Positions 24,593 to 36,021 of a stretch of 64,000 bases of DNA are shown here, one piece after another (position 1 is the first letter of the stretch; each line of letters opens with the position of its first letter). Position numbers and translations under genes: made by a program. This DNA comes from Bedellia somnulentella (Eukaryota; Arthropoda; Insecta; Lepidoptera; Bedelliidae). Location: NCBI GenBank assembly GCA_963576735.1, contig CAUYWD010000341.1:1-64000 (forward strand), written 5' to 3'. The notes under the pieces were generated by a model that saw only the letters and a list, made by a program, of their open reading frames with translations, was not told the origin of the DNA and did no database searches.

Positions 24593-25160
24593 TCTGATAT
24601 TCTTTGATTTGACAACATTTTGGATCATCAGAGAAACAAGCATGTTAAACAAAAAACAAACTTTTGTTTAGTTAAATCCATGTATATAATATGCTCTAGG
24701 CTACAGTACTAAGCAAAAGTTATTAAAATACAAAACATAATAATATCCATAGGTCCACTGATTTAAAATTTATTAATAATGGAGGCCGAGTATTAGTCTA
24801 AATCCGGCTGGGAAAGCCGCTAAAGCGCTAAGAGTTTGAGACATTTTCATTCCTGGCCACTGTTCAAGTCTAGTAATCGAGTGTTATAGGAGCAATATAT
24901 ACCAATTGTGTTGTTTCTAGCGATTGTAATGTTAACTTAAATGTACAGATAGGTTTGGCAACATACGTTGTGGGCTTGCGGATTTAGTTCTGGTTTTGTC
25001 CTTTTTAAATTGGCTTTGCAGTTAGTATAATTTAATAGTCTTGAGATGGTTTTAGTGCGTTTAAAGTGGATAGTTTGTATCATGATGTATAAAATTACCT
25101 CATACGCTACATTTGTTCAAGGGGATGTCGTTTCATGTTATAAGATTAACTGTTACAAGT
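24593..25160. other. No supported gene
   Basis: AT-rich, with a GC-richer patch at 24780-24860 ('ggctgggaaagccgctaaag') that I cannot assign. Confidence 0.45.
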
Positions 25161-25162
25161 AA

Positions 25163-25393
25163 TAGTAGAGAGTATGCTCAAAAAGGCAGGCGGCGTCCGA
25201 AGTATGAGGAATAAAATGCTCGTATGAAAAGATTGATGGATGCAACTACTTATGGATGAATATAAATACTTTGTTTACAAGCTAGAAAGGTTTGCCAGGA
25301 TCGTACAAAGTGGCGATCAATATTCTCTGCCTACTCCATTGGAAAATAATGGCGTGAGTATATGTATCTATGTATGTATATGTTTATGTTTGT
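25163..25393 (+). pseudogene. RTE-like LINE 3' fragment with insertion
   Basis: 'gagagtatgctcaaaaaggc' to 'ggcgtgagtatatgtatcta' and tail. About 35 extra bases at 25238-25275 interrupt the 'gcaac...aagctagaaagg' part. A full SINE-A copy follows immediately. Confidence 0.72.
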
Positions 25394-25399
25394 ATATGT

Positions 25400-25650
25400 T
25401 TGCTGTGTAGTGTCGGCATAGAATAAAACTACCCCATTTCTTCCGGTGGGTGCACGTAAGAGGCGACTAACGGATTTGAAGCTTTTAAAGGATTTTTGGG
25501 CGATGTGGTTGGAGACCCATCACCGAAAACCTTGATTTTACCATCTTTTCCCCACTAAAATTTCCAAACGTGGCTGAGGAATTTTCAATTCTTTAGCTCT
25601 GGCTACCCCTTCTAGGGATTTATAGCCGTGAGCATATGTATGTATATATA
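25400..25650 (+). repeat. SINE-A copy, full length
   Basis: 'tgctgtgtagtgtcggcata' to 'atagccgtgagcatatgtat' plus (GTAT) and TA-rich tail. Confidence 0.88.
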
Positions 25651-26486
25651 TATATTAAAAGTGTTATGATTCTTACCAATATCCAATCTAAAATGGTTAC
25701 CATTAAATATTTCATTATAGTAATTTTTAAATTTACATGGACTAAAATATAGGTAAATATTTTCAACGTAGTATTTAACCAAACGTAATGAGAAGCAGTC
25801 ACGAATGCATCACCTGTTAATCCATACTAATATTATAAATGGGAAAGTGAGTTTGTTTGTTTGTTTGTTCCGCTTTCACGCCGTAAATACTGAACCGATT
25901 GCTTTGAAATTTTTCAGACGTGTAGTTAGAAGTCTAAATTAAATAATAGGGTACTTTTTATCCCGGAAAAAATATGTTCCCACGGGAAATCAAAAATATT
26001 GTTTGCTTACTAAATGCATTGGAGATGGCGCTGTGTATCGTTTAAAACAACGTAAAATATTGTAAACTAATATATAAATCAAAATTTAGAAGCTTAATGG
26101 TACGGTAATGCATCCCCGAAAATAAGGAACTCCCGAGCCATGATGTACTATTTTTTTATCGTATACATTTTTTTTTACATCTACTTATATTGCAAACGAA
26201 TATTAACATGTAAATATAGAAACTAAATGAAACGACGACGACTCCTTGAAACTAAGGAACCCGCAAGAGTTCTCATAGGAACATCAAAAAACCTTAACTC
26301 ATATATGGCTCAAAATATTGCAGCGATTATTTTTATCATCGATGGAATTCACATCAGACACTTTGTTAATGTTCATTTTGGAAAGATGAAGGGGTTTCAT
26401 CAATTTAAATGACAAATTTGTTTATCAATAGTAAGACTAATGTGAAATAAAGCGTAATAAAAATTTGACACCGCCCCGGTAACGTC

Positions 26487-26590
26487 TCCGTGGCGTAGCG
26501 GTATAACTAACTACTATGAATATTTAATTAGAACTATTATGAATCAATCGTCCCGGGTTCGTATCTCAGGTAATTCAAGCTTTTTGTAAA
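26487..26590 (+). repeat. tRNA-like segment inside Helitron 1
   Basis: Box-A-like 'cgtggcgtagcggtataact' and box-B-like 'gggttcgtatctcagg', about 50 bases apart. Likely a SINE head captured or inserted in the Helitron. Confidence 0.45.
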
Positions 26591-27006
26591 AAAAATTTTT
26601 GTCAGCTTAAAACAACACTATATTTAATAATAACAAGCACTATCCCTTCAATTTAGCGATTATTTTGGAAGGAGATCCACCACTAATCATCCCTATATTG
26701 CCGAGCAATCGCTGCAAGCTCTCCCACTATCACCAACGGTCAGTGTAGGGGGCAGCACCGGGCCGTCGCCGCAGCGCCAAACTACTATCCGTATCTGTAC
26801 TTACTAGAGATATTCTCATTTCTGAACATAAAAACTTGGTATATTTGTTTCATGATTCTTATGAACAATTAAAAAGGAATTTTTGGAACTCATCCCCTAA
26901 CGGGTTGATATAGCAAATGAAAGTTAATATAGAGTTTTTTTACATTTTATAATAAAACTTGGTGCGATTGAATTTATGAAATCCAACTATCAATCATTCA
27001 TGAATA

Positions 27007-27195
27007 TATGCTAACAACCATAAATTCCATAAAAGGGTGGCCATAGCTTCGGAGATACTAATTCTTCATCCAATTTTGGAAATATATTGATAAAAGATAG
27101 GTTAATAAAGGTTGTTAGTGATGGGTCACAAACTGCATCGCCCAACAATCACTTAAAAAGCCTCAATGTCCTTTATGTCATTTACAACGCCCGCG
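27007..27195 (-). repeat. SINE-A copy, diverged, nested in Helitron 1
   Basis: Minus-strand copy with 'aaaagggtggccatagcttc' and 'gttgttagtgatgggtcaca'; 5' end lost. It is more diverged than most copies. Confidence 0.6.
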
Positions 27196-27309
27196 GGATT
27201 ATAAATATAAAAAACAGAAGTTGAGACAGTGTTTCGGTATTTTGGTATTATGTAAACTGGATGCAAAAAATGAAGTCCACGCGGACGAAGTCGCGGGGCA
27301 AAAAGCTAG

Positions 27310-27942
27310 TACAAATATAAACCTGCCATTTACATTACGGAAATACAGTTAAGGATAACCATGAGCAAATGGAAATAAAATTCAAATTCAATTATCATTT
27401 CATGTTTTAACTACTATTCATAGCGATGAAAGCTTCAATAGATTTTAATGGTGTTTAAAATCTCATTGACTGAATGTGTTTTGTCGGTTTTATTGGGTTG
27501 GAAGTACCTAAAATTTAAGCCTGGACATTGCAATTACCGATCAGGGCAAACGTATTAGTATGTTAATCATTTTGCGTGACTGAATTTAAAGTTAACTTGG
27601 GATTCTGCCGTTGTGCTGATTTTCTGTTATTTCATGTCATGAGTCAAACGTTTATAATTACAAATATATGGGTGCATAAAGCTGTCCCAGCTTCTTTCAT
27701 GGTAAAAAATACCTGCCAACTTACACAGGGCTAGGTTAGAAAATGATCACGATTTGTGATATGATAATCCCTAGGAGGAAGAAAAGCTTGTATAAATATG
27801 GGTTTCTTCGTTGAACATATTCTGTAAAATATAATTTTATAAATTTTTTTATCAATTCATTGGTATGTATGGATTGGATAACAATTTAAAATAACTATGT
27901 AGGGGAGAGAGAAAAGTTGCTCTCAAAACGTGTATAATAGAC
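27310..27942. other. No gene or recognised repeat
   Basis: AT-rich spacer between Helitron 1 and a SINE-B copy. Confidence 0.5.
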
Positions 27943-28315
27943 GACATGATAGCTCAATGGGTAGAACATGGTTAACGTGCAAAAGATTAGTGTTCAAATC
28001 CCAGGTCGGGCCTACACCAATTTGTCTTTTCTAAAGACATAAGTGTGGTTTATTTATCATGGTTGTTATCGGTGAGGGAAAACATCGTGAGGAAACCCAC
28101 ATGGCTGAGTTGTACTTAGTCATGTGACAGCGTATTCGTACAAAACGGCGATAGGCCTGCCCCCTATCACGTGAGTACACTGTCCATGCAAAACGTGGAC
28201 ACTCTGAATACCAGGTGACTAAGTCACGTGATGTTCAGAAGTATTAGTACCACTGCCAACCCCCTCAGGGATATTCGGCGTGAACGTTTATGTTTTATGT
28301 TATGTTATGTGCATA
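27943..28315 (+). repeat. SINE-B reference copy, full length
   Basis: Most complete tRNA-headed SINE of the window. Box A lies in 'atgatagctcaatgggtaga' (27948-27967) and box B in 'tgttcaaatcccaggtc' (about 27992-28008), the normal spacing for an internal RNA polymerase III promoter. The body holds 'gagggaaaacatcgtgagga', and the 3' block 'tgccaaccccctcagggata' leads to a tail of ATGTT units. Two TCACGTGA palindromes sit at 28167-28174 and 28224-28231. Confidence 0.9.
28167..28231. promoter_or_regulatory. Two TCACGTGA E-box palindromes in SINE-B
   Basis: The body of SINE-B carries two identical 8-bp palindromes, 57 bases apart. CACGTG is the core site of bHLH factors (CLOCK/CYCLE, MYC/MAX, MITF types). 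The motif pair is seen directly; any binding is inference. Confidence 0.35.
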
Positions 28316-28739
28316 ATAGGGTTAATTTTAAATGTTATTTACTTAATTGCGCTTGAATTACAGTAACAGTTTTATTGAAATGACGTAGGTTACAATAATC
28401 CATACTTCCATACTAATACTATAAATCGGAAAGTGAGTTTGTTTGTTTGTTTATTTGTGCTTCTTTCACGCCGCAACTACCGAACCGATTGCTTTGAAAT
28501 TTTGCAGACATATAGTTAGAAGTCCAGATTAAATTATAGAGTACTTTTATACCGGAATCACTAATGGATTTAGCAGCGAAATCTTCAAACTTTCAGCTGA
28601 AACCTTATAAAAGAGCGCGGCGTTGTTTGCATGTTTACCAATAGATGGCACTGTCGGTACTTTCTACATCGCGGTATGATTTCTTCTTTATTGGAGTATA
28701 TAAACCCAAAATATATTACATTACAGTTAACTACACATC

Positions 28740-28871
28740 AAGGTGACGCCGCATAGGCCGCAGGGCCAGCAGCACCGAGCCGGAGGGGTTCTAGTCGGTA
28801 AAAGTCCGAGCTCGAGAGAGCGACGGGGGATCCATGAGGATTCCCCTCCGGTAAACAAAAAAAAAAAAATA
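28740..28871 (+). repeat. LINE 3' end, copy 1 (R1-like?)
   Basis: GC-rich block 'gacgccgcataggccgcagg' to 'ttcccctccggtaaacaaaa' with an A-tail of 12 bases. Same sequence as 29186-29328, but the internal hairpin is deleted. Clade guess by base composition and A-tail only. Confidence 0.55.
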
Positions 28872-29159
28872 TACAGTTAAACGATTTCCCCGGACGCCGG
28901 TCGCCGGGATTCGACGCCCACGTAGCGTGCTCTCGGATCCCGACGACGACATCACCCGCAAGCTCGAGGCCTCAGGGGCCACCGGCGCTCGCGGTCACAC
29001 CAACAACTATTACCACTCCCGACACCGACCCCGCCGGCGAGGTCGTAGAACTCAACACTAACTTTAGAGTCACACCAGACTCAACTAGAGTCTATTTTAT
29101 TTTTATACTCACCCTATTCGACTTAGCTTAGGTACACTCCTTTTCACCGACAGGGCGGC

Positions 29160-29328
29160 CTTCAGCCGCCCGGCAAAAACAGCTAAGGTGACGCCGCATA
29201 GGCCGCAGGGCCAGCAGCACCGAACCGGTGGGGTTTTAGTTGGTACGAGTCCGACATACCCCCGTCGCTCTCTCGAGCGACGGGGGATCCATGAGGATTT
29301 CCCCACCGGTAAACAAAAAAAAAACATT
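29160..29328 (+). repeat. LINE 3' end, copy 2, with perfect hairpin
   Basis: Ends 'ccaccggtaaacaaaaaaaa'. At 29259-29286 is a perfect 12-bp hairpin (CCCCCGTCGCTC / GAGCGACGGGGG, loop TCTC). At 29150-29175 lies a shorter GC hairpin (GGGCGGC/GCCGCCC). Such 3' structures are usual for LINE RNA recognition by its own reverse transcriptase. The GC-rich 28872-29110 between the copies probably belongs to the same LINE. Confidence 0.55.
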
Positions 29329-30035
29329 AGAGTTACAAATTAATTTATTAAAAAACTTTAAACTATTAAATTAATTTATTAAATCTTATTGATACAGTTT
29401 TCAGCATTTGTTCCGTCCGTCCGACATATTTAGGTATTTTTAACTTGAAATTGTAATAATAGATCATAATCATCGTTACTTGCATTTTACGAGTAATTTA
29501 CTTAGTTGCTGTTTTATTGACTGACACTTTAGTTGACTGTTACTCGCTTTCTTTGGTGTCCTTTATTCCTTTCCACTATTGTATTATATTGAAATTGAAG
29601 TATTTAATAGATTTTAGGTTTTTCGCAGTAGGCTGAATAATAGTTAGGTAAGTTTAGTGCGCTTTGTTCGTCGTTTAGATTTTTATAGTTAGGGATATTT
29701 TTTGGTTCCTACTATTTTAGATTGAATTGTGTATTTTAAAGATTTCAGGTTTTAAGCAGTAATTGAATAATTGTTAGGTTAGGTTCGTCGCTTTGTTGGT
29801 CGTTTAGATTTTTATAGTTTACTCATATTTACGCAATGCCTCGCAAACGTAAATCTAATTTATCGAGCACCTCATATAAAGCTCGGGCAATGAAATCCTT
29901 TATATCCTTTACAACGCCCGCAGGAATATAAATATATATAAAAAATAGAAGTTCAGATAGTGTTTTGGTATTTTGAATGTAAACCGGATGCAAAAAATGA
30001 AGTCCACGCGGACGAAGTCGCGGGCAAAAAGCTAG

Positions 30036-31527
30036 TAGTTAATATGTAAGATATTTTAAATCTTTAAAAAAAAGACGCCTGCATTATTTTTAGGTTCAAA
30101 ACATATTATGAGTAGGTATTATCACGCCGACAAAGTTGTATCAGTCAACTAGTTTTTAAAATTATACATATGGTAGTTAAAATGGAAGAATAATCGTTAC
30201 ATTGATTCCGTGGTTAATCTTTAACTCCATTGTACATTCGTGTTTTGGCCCATTTAAATGAATATTTGAAACTTTTAAACATAAATAAGCCAACTTTCCA
30301 TTCACACAAAAATCCAATTTTAAACTTATTTTACCTCTAGAATACATGCAACCATTTTCCGATCACAAACAACTGCGCCTCATAAATAAAACAGTGCATG
30401 TTCCGAGCAACAAAAACTTTACTATCGCAAAAGTCAACACTTCAAAAGCCATGAAAACTTAAGCCGGTATTTTCACGTGTGTACTTGCGTGACTGCCTAA
30501 CACCGAAGTAGGAGTAAATTACTGGCCCACTTAGACCGATTATTGGCCAAAAGGGGTTGACGCTCGTATGATGGTTTAATTTACCACGTCATCAATTGCG
30601 TGCTAGAACTTTTCAAATGAATTCCGCGGCCCAAATTAGAAAAAGAAATTTTACTTACATCGCATGTTGAATGAAGTTTTAGGTGCGAATGTGTCGAAGT
30701 TTTCTTTATTAATTTATTGAAATCTTTCAGGTATACTAACAAAGAAGCTATATTACGATATAGTTGTATTTTTATTGTAACTATATCATTTTGGTAATAA
30801 CTGTCTCCGAGAAAATATAAAAGTTTGGAGCTTAGCCTCAGCTATGTATGAATGTTCAGTTATGATATTTATTTGGGAAATTCCTTTCCAGTTAGATAGA
30901 AAATATAACTATGAAAAATCTGTTTTTTTTTAAATGAAAGAAATCGTACGCTTAGTTACACCCTGCAAATTTAGCTCAACCCGTACTAGGCCAATGTAAT
31001 AAGTTTCAATTTTGTTAATCACTTAGTGTTATGAAATTATGATGTTTTTCGAGTAAAATCTAAGCGAGACTGGCGGATTAAGATAATGTCTGTTCAAAAA
31101 TGCTTATCAAATTAATGCATTCTAATTATTATGTTAAATGATGTGACATTTTTTTGAAGCCTCTATTGTATGTATTTTATGCAATTATTTACTAAAATTT
31201 TACAAAAAAGTACCTACTAAAACTTTACGAAAACCAAAACACTCTTGATCACAAGACGACAGTGTAATCCCTTCTTAAAATAATCTGTCTCCAGATTATT
31301 ATTTATGCACGCTTAAGTATAGTCTTGTTATAATCCTCTAACAAAAGTAAGGTAATCTTCTTAGGATAAGATAAACATTTCACTTAGGTGCGCCAGTAGG
31401 TACCTATTATAAATTCAATCAGCTTTTGAACCACAAAATGGTGTCTTACGTAATGAAAAAGCAAAAGTATAAGTTAAGTTTATAATAAAATTCTTAAAGA
31501 AAAAGCACAAAGGTATATATTTCTAAA
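30036..31527. other. No gene or recognised repeat
   Basis: AT-rich; no coding frame longer than 60 codons with any support. Confidence 0.5.
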
Positions 31528-31640
31528 CTAGTGGATCGGCCTAGCTTCGCACGGGTAGCGTTGTTTTATTAATATCTGAGGTTTCTTCAAACACTGCTCA
31601 AGATTTGTGAAATTTAGCGCAATGATTACTACTTAGAGCA
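31528..31640 (-). mobile_element. Helitron-like 3' end, reverse orientation
   Basis: On the minus strand the sequence runs '...acccgtgcgaagctaggcc' and ends CTAG at 31531-31528 followed by T, as in Helitron-like elements of this genome. The 5' end could be the TC-start at about 37792, in which case the SINE at 32010 and the hAT element are nested inside. Confidence 0.4.
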
Positions 31641-32009
31641 CTCCTGAATAGTGTAGCCATAGAGTAAAGAAATAGACTGGAAATAGAGAGCCTTCTTGCT
31701 TAGTGATAACCCCTCACTCGTGAGGTACCTCGTTTGAGTTACTCGTCGCGAGAAAATGAGGGAGTTCTCGTATTTGAAATATAAACCACCTCACGTAGCC
31801 CCTCACTTTTTCGAGGCGCGAGTCGAGGCAGCACTCGAATAGACCAAAGTGAGTGAGTGAGTTACCGACTATTTAAATGTTGAGTCGATACATACATTAT
31901 ACTCGTGTCGCGGTTGAAGGAGTCGGGTCAGTTTGATGGAATGATTAGTCAGTTTATTTTAGCGTTTTCTTACAAATAGTACCCTTTTTAATTTTACCTT
32001 AGATTAGCT
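31641..32009. other. No gene; CACTC/GAGTG-rich patch
   Basis: At 31690-31870 many short words 'ctcactc', 'gagtgagtgagt' and 'cgaggcgcgag' occur; similar words reappear at 32955-33045. Origin unknown. Confidence 0.4.
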
Positions 32010-32330
32010 TACATACATATATACATATACTCACGGCCATAAATCCCAAAACGGGGTAGCCAGAGCTGCAGAGCTAGAATCTCCTCAGCCACATTTGGAT
32101 ATTGATAGGGGAGTAGATGGCAGAAATGTAGTATAGTTGGTGATGGGTTTCCAACCGCATCGTCCAAAAACCACTAAAGGCCCCATACCCTTAGTCACCT
32201 CTTACGACACCCGTGGGTAGAAAGGGGTAGCGACATTCTAAGCCGGCACTACACGGCAATCTAAGCCGGCACTACACGGCAATCTAAGTCGGCACTACAC
32301 GGCAAAGCCGGCACTACACGGCAAATTAGA
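32010..32330 (-). repeat. SINE-A copy with 5' end in four tandem units
   Basis: Near full-length minus-strand copy (subfamily of 1797-2010). Its 5' end unit, read on the plus strand as 'tctaagccggcactacacgg', occurs about four times in a row at 32236-32324; the last unit is shortened. Confidence 0.85.
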
Positions 32331-33153
32331 ATAGCTTAATGATATTAATGGGCCGAAGTGAGTAAAAAAACTAATAAAGCAGTTATAGAAAGTTTGTTTC
32401 AATTTACAAATTTTGAATAATTTAATTAAGGGCGTCCCCGGAAAAATTGGTTGATATTGATTGTTTGGAAGTTCTATAAAGTCTGATTTGATGATATTGA
32501 TATGACATGAATAAAATATATGTTGGTGATTAGTTCATGGTGTTAAAATTTGATGTTTAACATTTTAATAAATTGCTGAAAAATATGATGAAAAAAATTG
32601 AATTGGAACATGCTTTGTTTTCATAAAAACCGTATAGGCTCCACTGGCATAACATACATGTGAACTCATGTGTCTACATACGCGTAGCTTTAACATCTGT
32701 AACTTTTCATTTAAACATTGCAGTTATTCAATAAAACTAAATAAACTACATTTATCCTGCGCGCGCGTTTTTTCCGTCCCTGTCACTCTCAGTAAATTTG
32801 ACGTAAGAGTGAGCGCAATAGCTGCAAAATGCGGGTATGCCCTTAAGTTTATTTATAAAAAAATACCAAGTATAAAACATTAGAACTCATTTTCCCTCAT
32901 TCATCAGTGCAAAGCGGCAACATTACGCGTGCCTCACTGTTGACCCGTTAATAGAGTATATTCTCTTTACCTCGCCTCAAATGAGGGCTACCTCATGAAG
33001 TAAAAAAAGGCTCTCACTCAATACTCATTAAAAAGAGTGAGATATACAACATACAATAAACAATACAACTTGCTGTTTACGTTGCAAATTAACGCCATTT
33101 CGGTTCGAACTACTTCAAACTACGAAGGAATCACCCGACCGAACCGAAGCTCT
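32331..33153. other. No supported gene
   Basis: AT-rich with a CACTC-rich part before the hAT element. The 71-codon frame 32668-32883 has no support. Confidence 0.45.
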
Positions 33154-33269
33154 AATTCCATTAGAGGTGAGACGTATATACGGGAACAGGTTTTTATACC
33201 AGGTTTTAGCTTAGACGTATAAATACTAGGTCTCGCGTTCCGACGTACGCGTATTTTTTACGAGTATTT

Positions 33270-33523
33270 TTAAAGTGCTAATAGACGATCGAACATGTAC
33301 GGCGCGAACCAGTGTTCGTGGTACGTTCCGTACCAAAAACGAACGTGTGTAGCGTGGTTCGCCGCACATAATTATTATTAATATTGGTGCGCGCTGGTTC
33401 GAAGCGCTTGCGGTGCACTGTGCGATGGTGCGCGCCGTACATGTTCGATCGTCTGTAGGCTAGAGCGCACCGCACAGTTCGTGGTGCGCGCCGTACATGT
33501 TCGATCGTCTATTAGCACTTTTA
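33270..33523. repeat. Foldback (inverted-repeat) element inside hAT
   Basis: Arms of about 38 bases at 33270-33308 and 33485-33523 are nearly perfect reverse complements ('aaagtgctaatagacgatcg', then 'aacatgtacggcgcg'). Part of the right arm is repeated once more at 33424-33455. Either a nested MITE or a subterminal structure of the hAT element. Confidence 0.7.
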
Positions 33524-34087
33524 GGCGGCTCGCTCGCCGGCCCCGATCACTTAGTATAGGTATTTACTTACTTACTCGGGCGGGGATGCGAGCGAGCGAC
33601 GACGACGCGACGCGTGTCGTGTACCCGAACTCTCGCTCGGCTCAAGTCGGCCCGCCCGATGATTGACAGAGAAGGGAAATTGATTGATGGTTATCGCGAC
33701 GCGACACCGCTGGTTAGTTAGAGTCGTATGTGTATGTAAATAAAGTTTATTTTTGCGTGAATTCGAGACTCAAATTAGCTGAGATAGATAGTTCGATTCC
33801 TTTTTCTTCCTGTTCCTTGTTCACACTCTTGCTTGACCTTTGCGTTGTGTGTGCATAAAAATATTTTGCGTTTTGTTTAGTTTTGTCTCGCATATACGCA
33901 TTAACGCAAAATACGTATAAATCTTTTTGTTTTGTTCTTTCTTAGATCTATAATATTTAATTTGCTAATTAATGATAATAATTTGACTGTTGATGGTGAT
34001 GGTAGGCTAAGTGGTAGTTAGTAGCTAAGTTTGGTGGCGGGTTTTTTTGTTTATGGTTTGGACATACGATTTAGTTAAGTACCTACA

Positions 34088-36021
34088 ATGGCTCCGAAAA
34101 GAAGTGTAGCTTGGGATCATTTTGATGATAAGGGGAATGAAATAGCTTTGTGTAAAATTTGTAAAAAGGACATCTCGTATAAAAGTTCAGTTTCAAATTT
34201 AACGAAACACATGAACAGGAAACACGGTACTATTCAACTAGTGCCAAGACAAGTTGAACTGGTAACGGTACCAGAATCAGAACCTGGTACTTCTACTTCT
34301 ACTCGGCAGCTTTCAACGACCGGCACCGGCAACTCTTCTCAACAAGAGCCCGCATGTCCAGCCAGAACCTCGAGTCAGCTTCCTGCGTCAGCTCCAAGCA
34401 CTGTTGGTACGTTTAACAACTTACAAAGAACTGTCAACACAACCCGGGCCATAACATCATACATGCGAAGAGACTGTTCGAAAATAAAAAGTGATATTGA
34501 CCGTCACATCCTGAACCTTGTTCTTTTTGATTTGCAACCGTTTTCCATAGTGGAAGACAGAGGGTTCCGAGAGCTGATTTCCCAAATTATGTTTTGCCAT
34601 CCCGAAAATACTTTGCAAATAATATGTTGCCGGCCCTGTACGAAAGAACAAAAACGGAAGTCAAAGCGCTTATCAAATCTGAGGTGACTTCGATATGCCT
34701 GTCTACCGATATGTGGACGTCTCAAAACGGTGATTGGTTTATAGCTGTGACGGGCCATTTTATAGACCGAAATATGGTGCTAAGATCCATTCTTTTAGAA
34801 TGTAGCGCGTTAGAATGCCTCTCGCACACTGCCACAGTACTGGCAGATGAATTGAAAAGAATTGTTATGGAATGGGAAATTGAAGACAAAATTTCGCTGG
34901 CCGTGTCAGACAACGGAGCAAATATAAAATGCGCCATTGAACAACGATTGGGCTGGAAGCATTTTAGTTGTTACGCTCATTCCTTGAATTTGGTCGTGGA
35001 AAAGGCATTAGAGAACGAGGTCGTTTCTAAAATAATAAACAATGCCAAAGTGATTGTTGCTCACTTCAAAAAAAGTAACGTGGCTTGGGAAAAATTTAAA
35101 AAATACCTCGAACAAGCCGGCAAGCCAGTAAAGAGACCTCTGCAAGAAGTCGCCACTAGGTGGAACTCAAAATTCTACATGCTGCAAAGGCTGTTGGAAT
35201 TGAAGGAGGAGCTCAACAGCGCAATGTCAAATCTTAATTCTAGTCTTCCCACAATAACCCCTTTTGAGTGGGATATCATTGAAAAATTAATGCTGGTATT
35301 GCGTCCTTGCGAAGAGGTGACGAAGGAAATGAGCGGAGAAAAATATGTTACTGGCAGCTCGGTCATACCAATCACTATAGCCCTGAAATCTGCACTCGTA
35401 GAACTCGGACCTAACGGCACCGCACTCCTTCCTGATGAGGTAGAGAAAGTCCGACAGGACTTATTCGAAGGGCTTTCGAGAAGATTCGCGTCTTTGGAGA
35501 ACAGCAGGACTTTCACAACCTGTATGTTTTTAGATCCACGCTACAAACTCTATTTCGAAAGTGAATCAACAGCAGATTCGACCAAGAAATACGTGATCGG
35601 ACTGGTGACAGCTGTAATAACCGAAAGAAACCAAGCTGGTACGGCGGCGGCTGAAAATGAGGAGGCCACGAGTGAAAACCCCATTGCTGAGAAAAGTATT
35701 TGGCAGCATTATTATAAAAAAATGCACAACATCAGGCCAAATGGAACCGCCTACTCAAGAGCCGTGGTGGAAGTTCAACGATACGTGGACGATAAAATAC
35801 TGCCAAAAAATCAATCACCGCTGCAGTGGTGGATAGTCAATAAACATACATATCCACATCTAGCTATACTGGCACGTCAGAAGCTCAATGCTCTGGCCAC
35901 AAGTGTGCCATGCGAACGACTGTTCTCCGTTGCTGGAAACATAATTTCAGAAAGAAGAACCCGTCTGGGTGTGAGAAAGATACAGCAACTTCTATTCTTA
36001 AACCAAAATTTAAAAAAATAA
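34088..36021 (+). pseudogene. hAT transposase (ZBED-like), one frameshift
   Basis: Start ATG at 34088 opens a BED zinc finger (residues about 7-47: W..F, then CKICKKDI and HMNRKH ligands) and a Ser/Thr/Pro-rich linker. The first frame fails near 34580-34600, just before the stretch read in the other frame as LPSRKYFANNMLPALYERTK. From there the second frame runs to 36021 without a break. It contains LSTDMWTS (first Asp), VSDNGANI (second Asp), the CYAHSLNL motif, a Trp-containing 'ATRWNS' block and the C-terminal hAT dimerisation block with VPCERLFS (catalytic Glu) and NIISERRTRL. All expected motifs are present, so the frame break, probably a small deletion removing a few codons, is the only visible lesion. 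It could also be a domesticated ZBED-type gene, but the ends and target duplication argue for a plain transposon. Confidence 0.9.

Larger units (their letters stand above)
25821..27309 (+). mobile_element. Helitron-like element 1, complete
   Basis: Starts TC at 25821 after an A ('tccatactaatattataaat', the common lepidopteran opening, followed by a (GTTT)n run). It ends CTAG at 27306-27309 before a T. A small hairpin (GCGGAC/GTCGC around GAA, one bulge) lies about 14 bases before the end. No target duplication is expected and none is seen; insertion is A/T. The 1489-bp interior has no Rep/helicase gene, so it is non-autonomous. It contains a tRNA-like segment and a SINE-A insertion. Confidence 0.75.
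28399..30035 (+). mobile_element. Helitron-like element 2, with nested LINE tails
   Basis: Opens at 28399 after an A with 'tccatact' twice in tandem, then 'aatactataaatcggaaagt'. It ends CTAG at 30032-30035 before T, with the same bulged hairpin and 3' end as element 1. The interior at 28560-28700 ('gcggtatgatttcttcttta') recurs inverted at 36785-36905. Two copies of a GC-rich LINE 3' end sit inside (28740-29328). No Rep/helicase gene is present. Confidence 0.72.

Noticed and set aside
28791..29327. Two minus-strand open frames in Helitron 2
   Set aside because: They are antisense to the GC-rich LINE 3' ends and repeat the same word; composition artefact.
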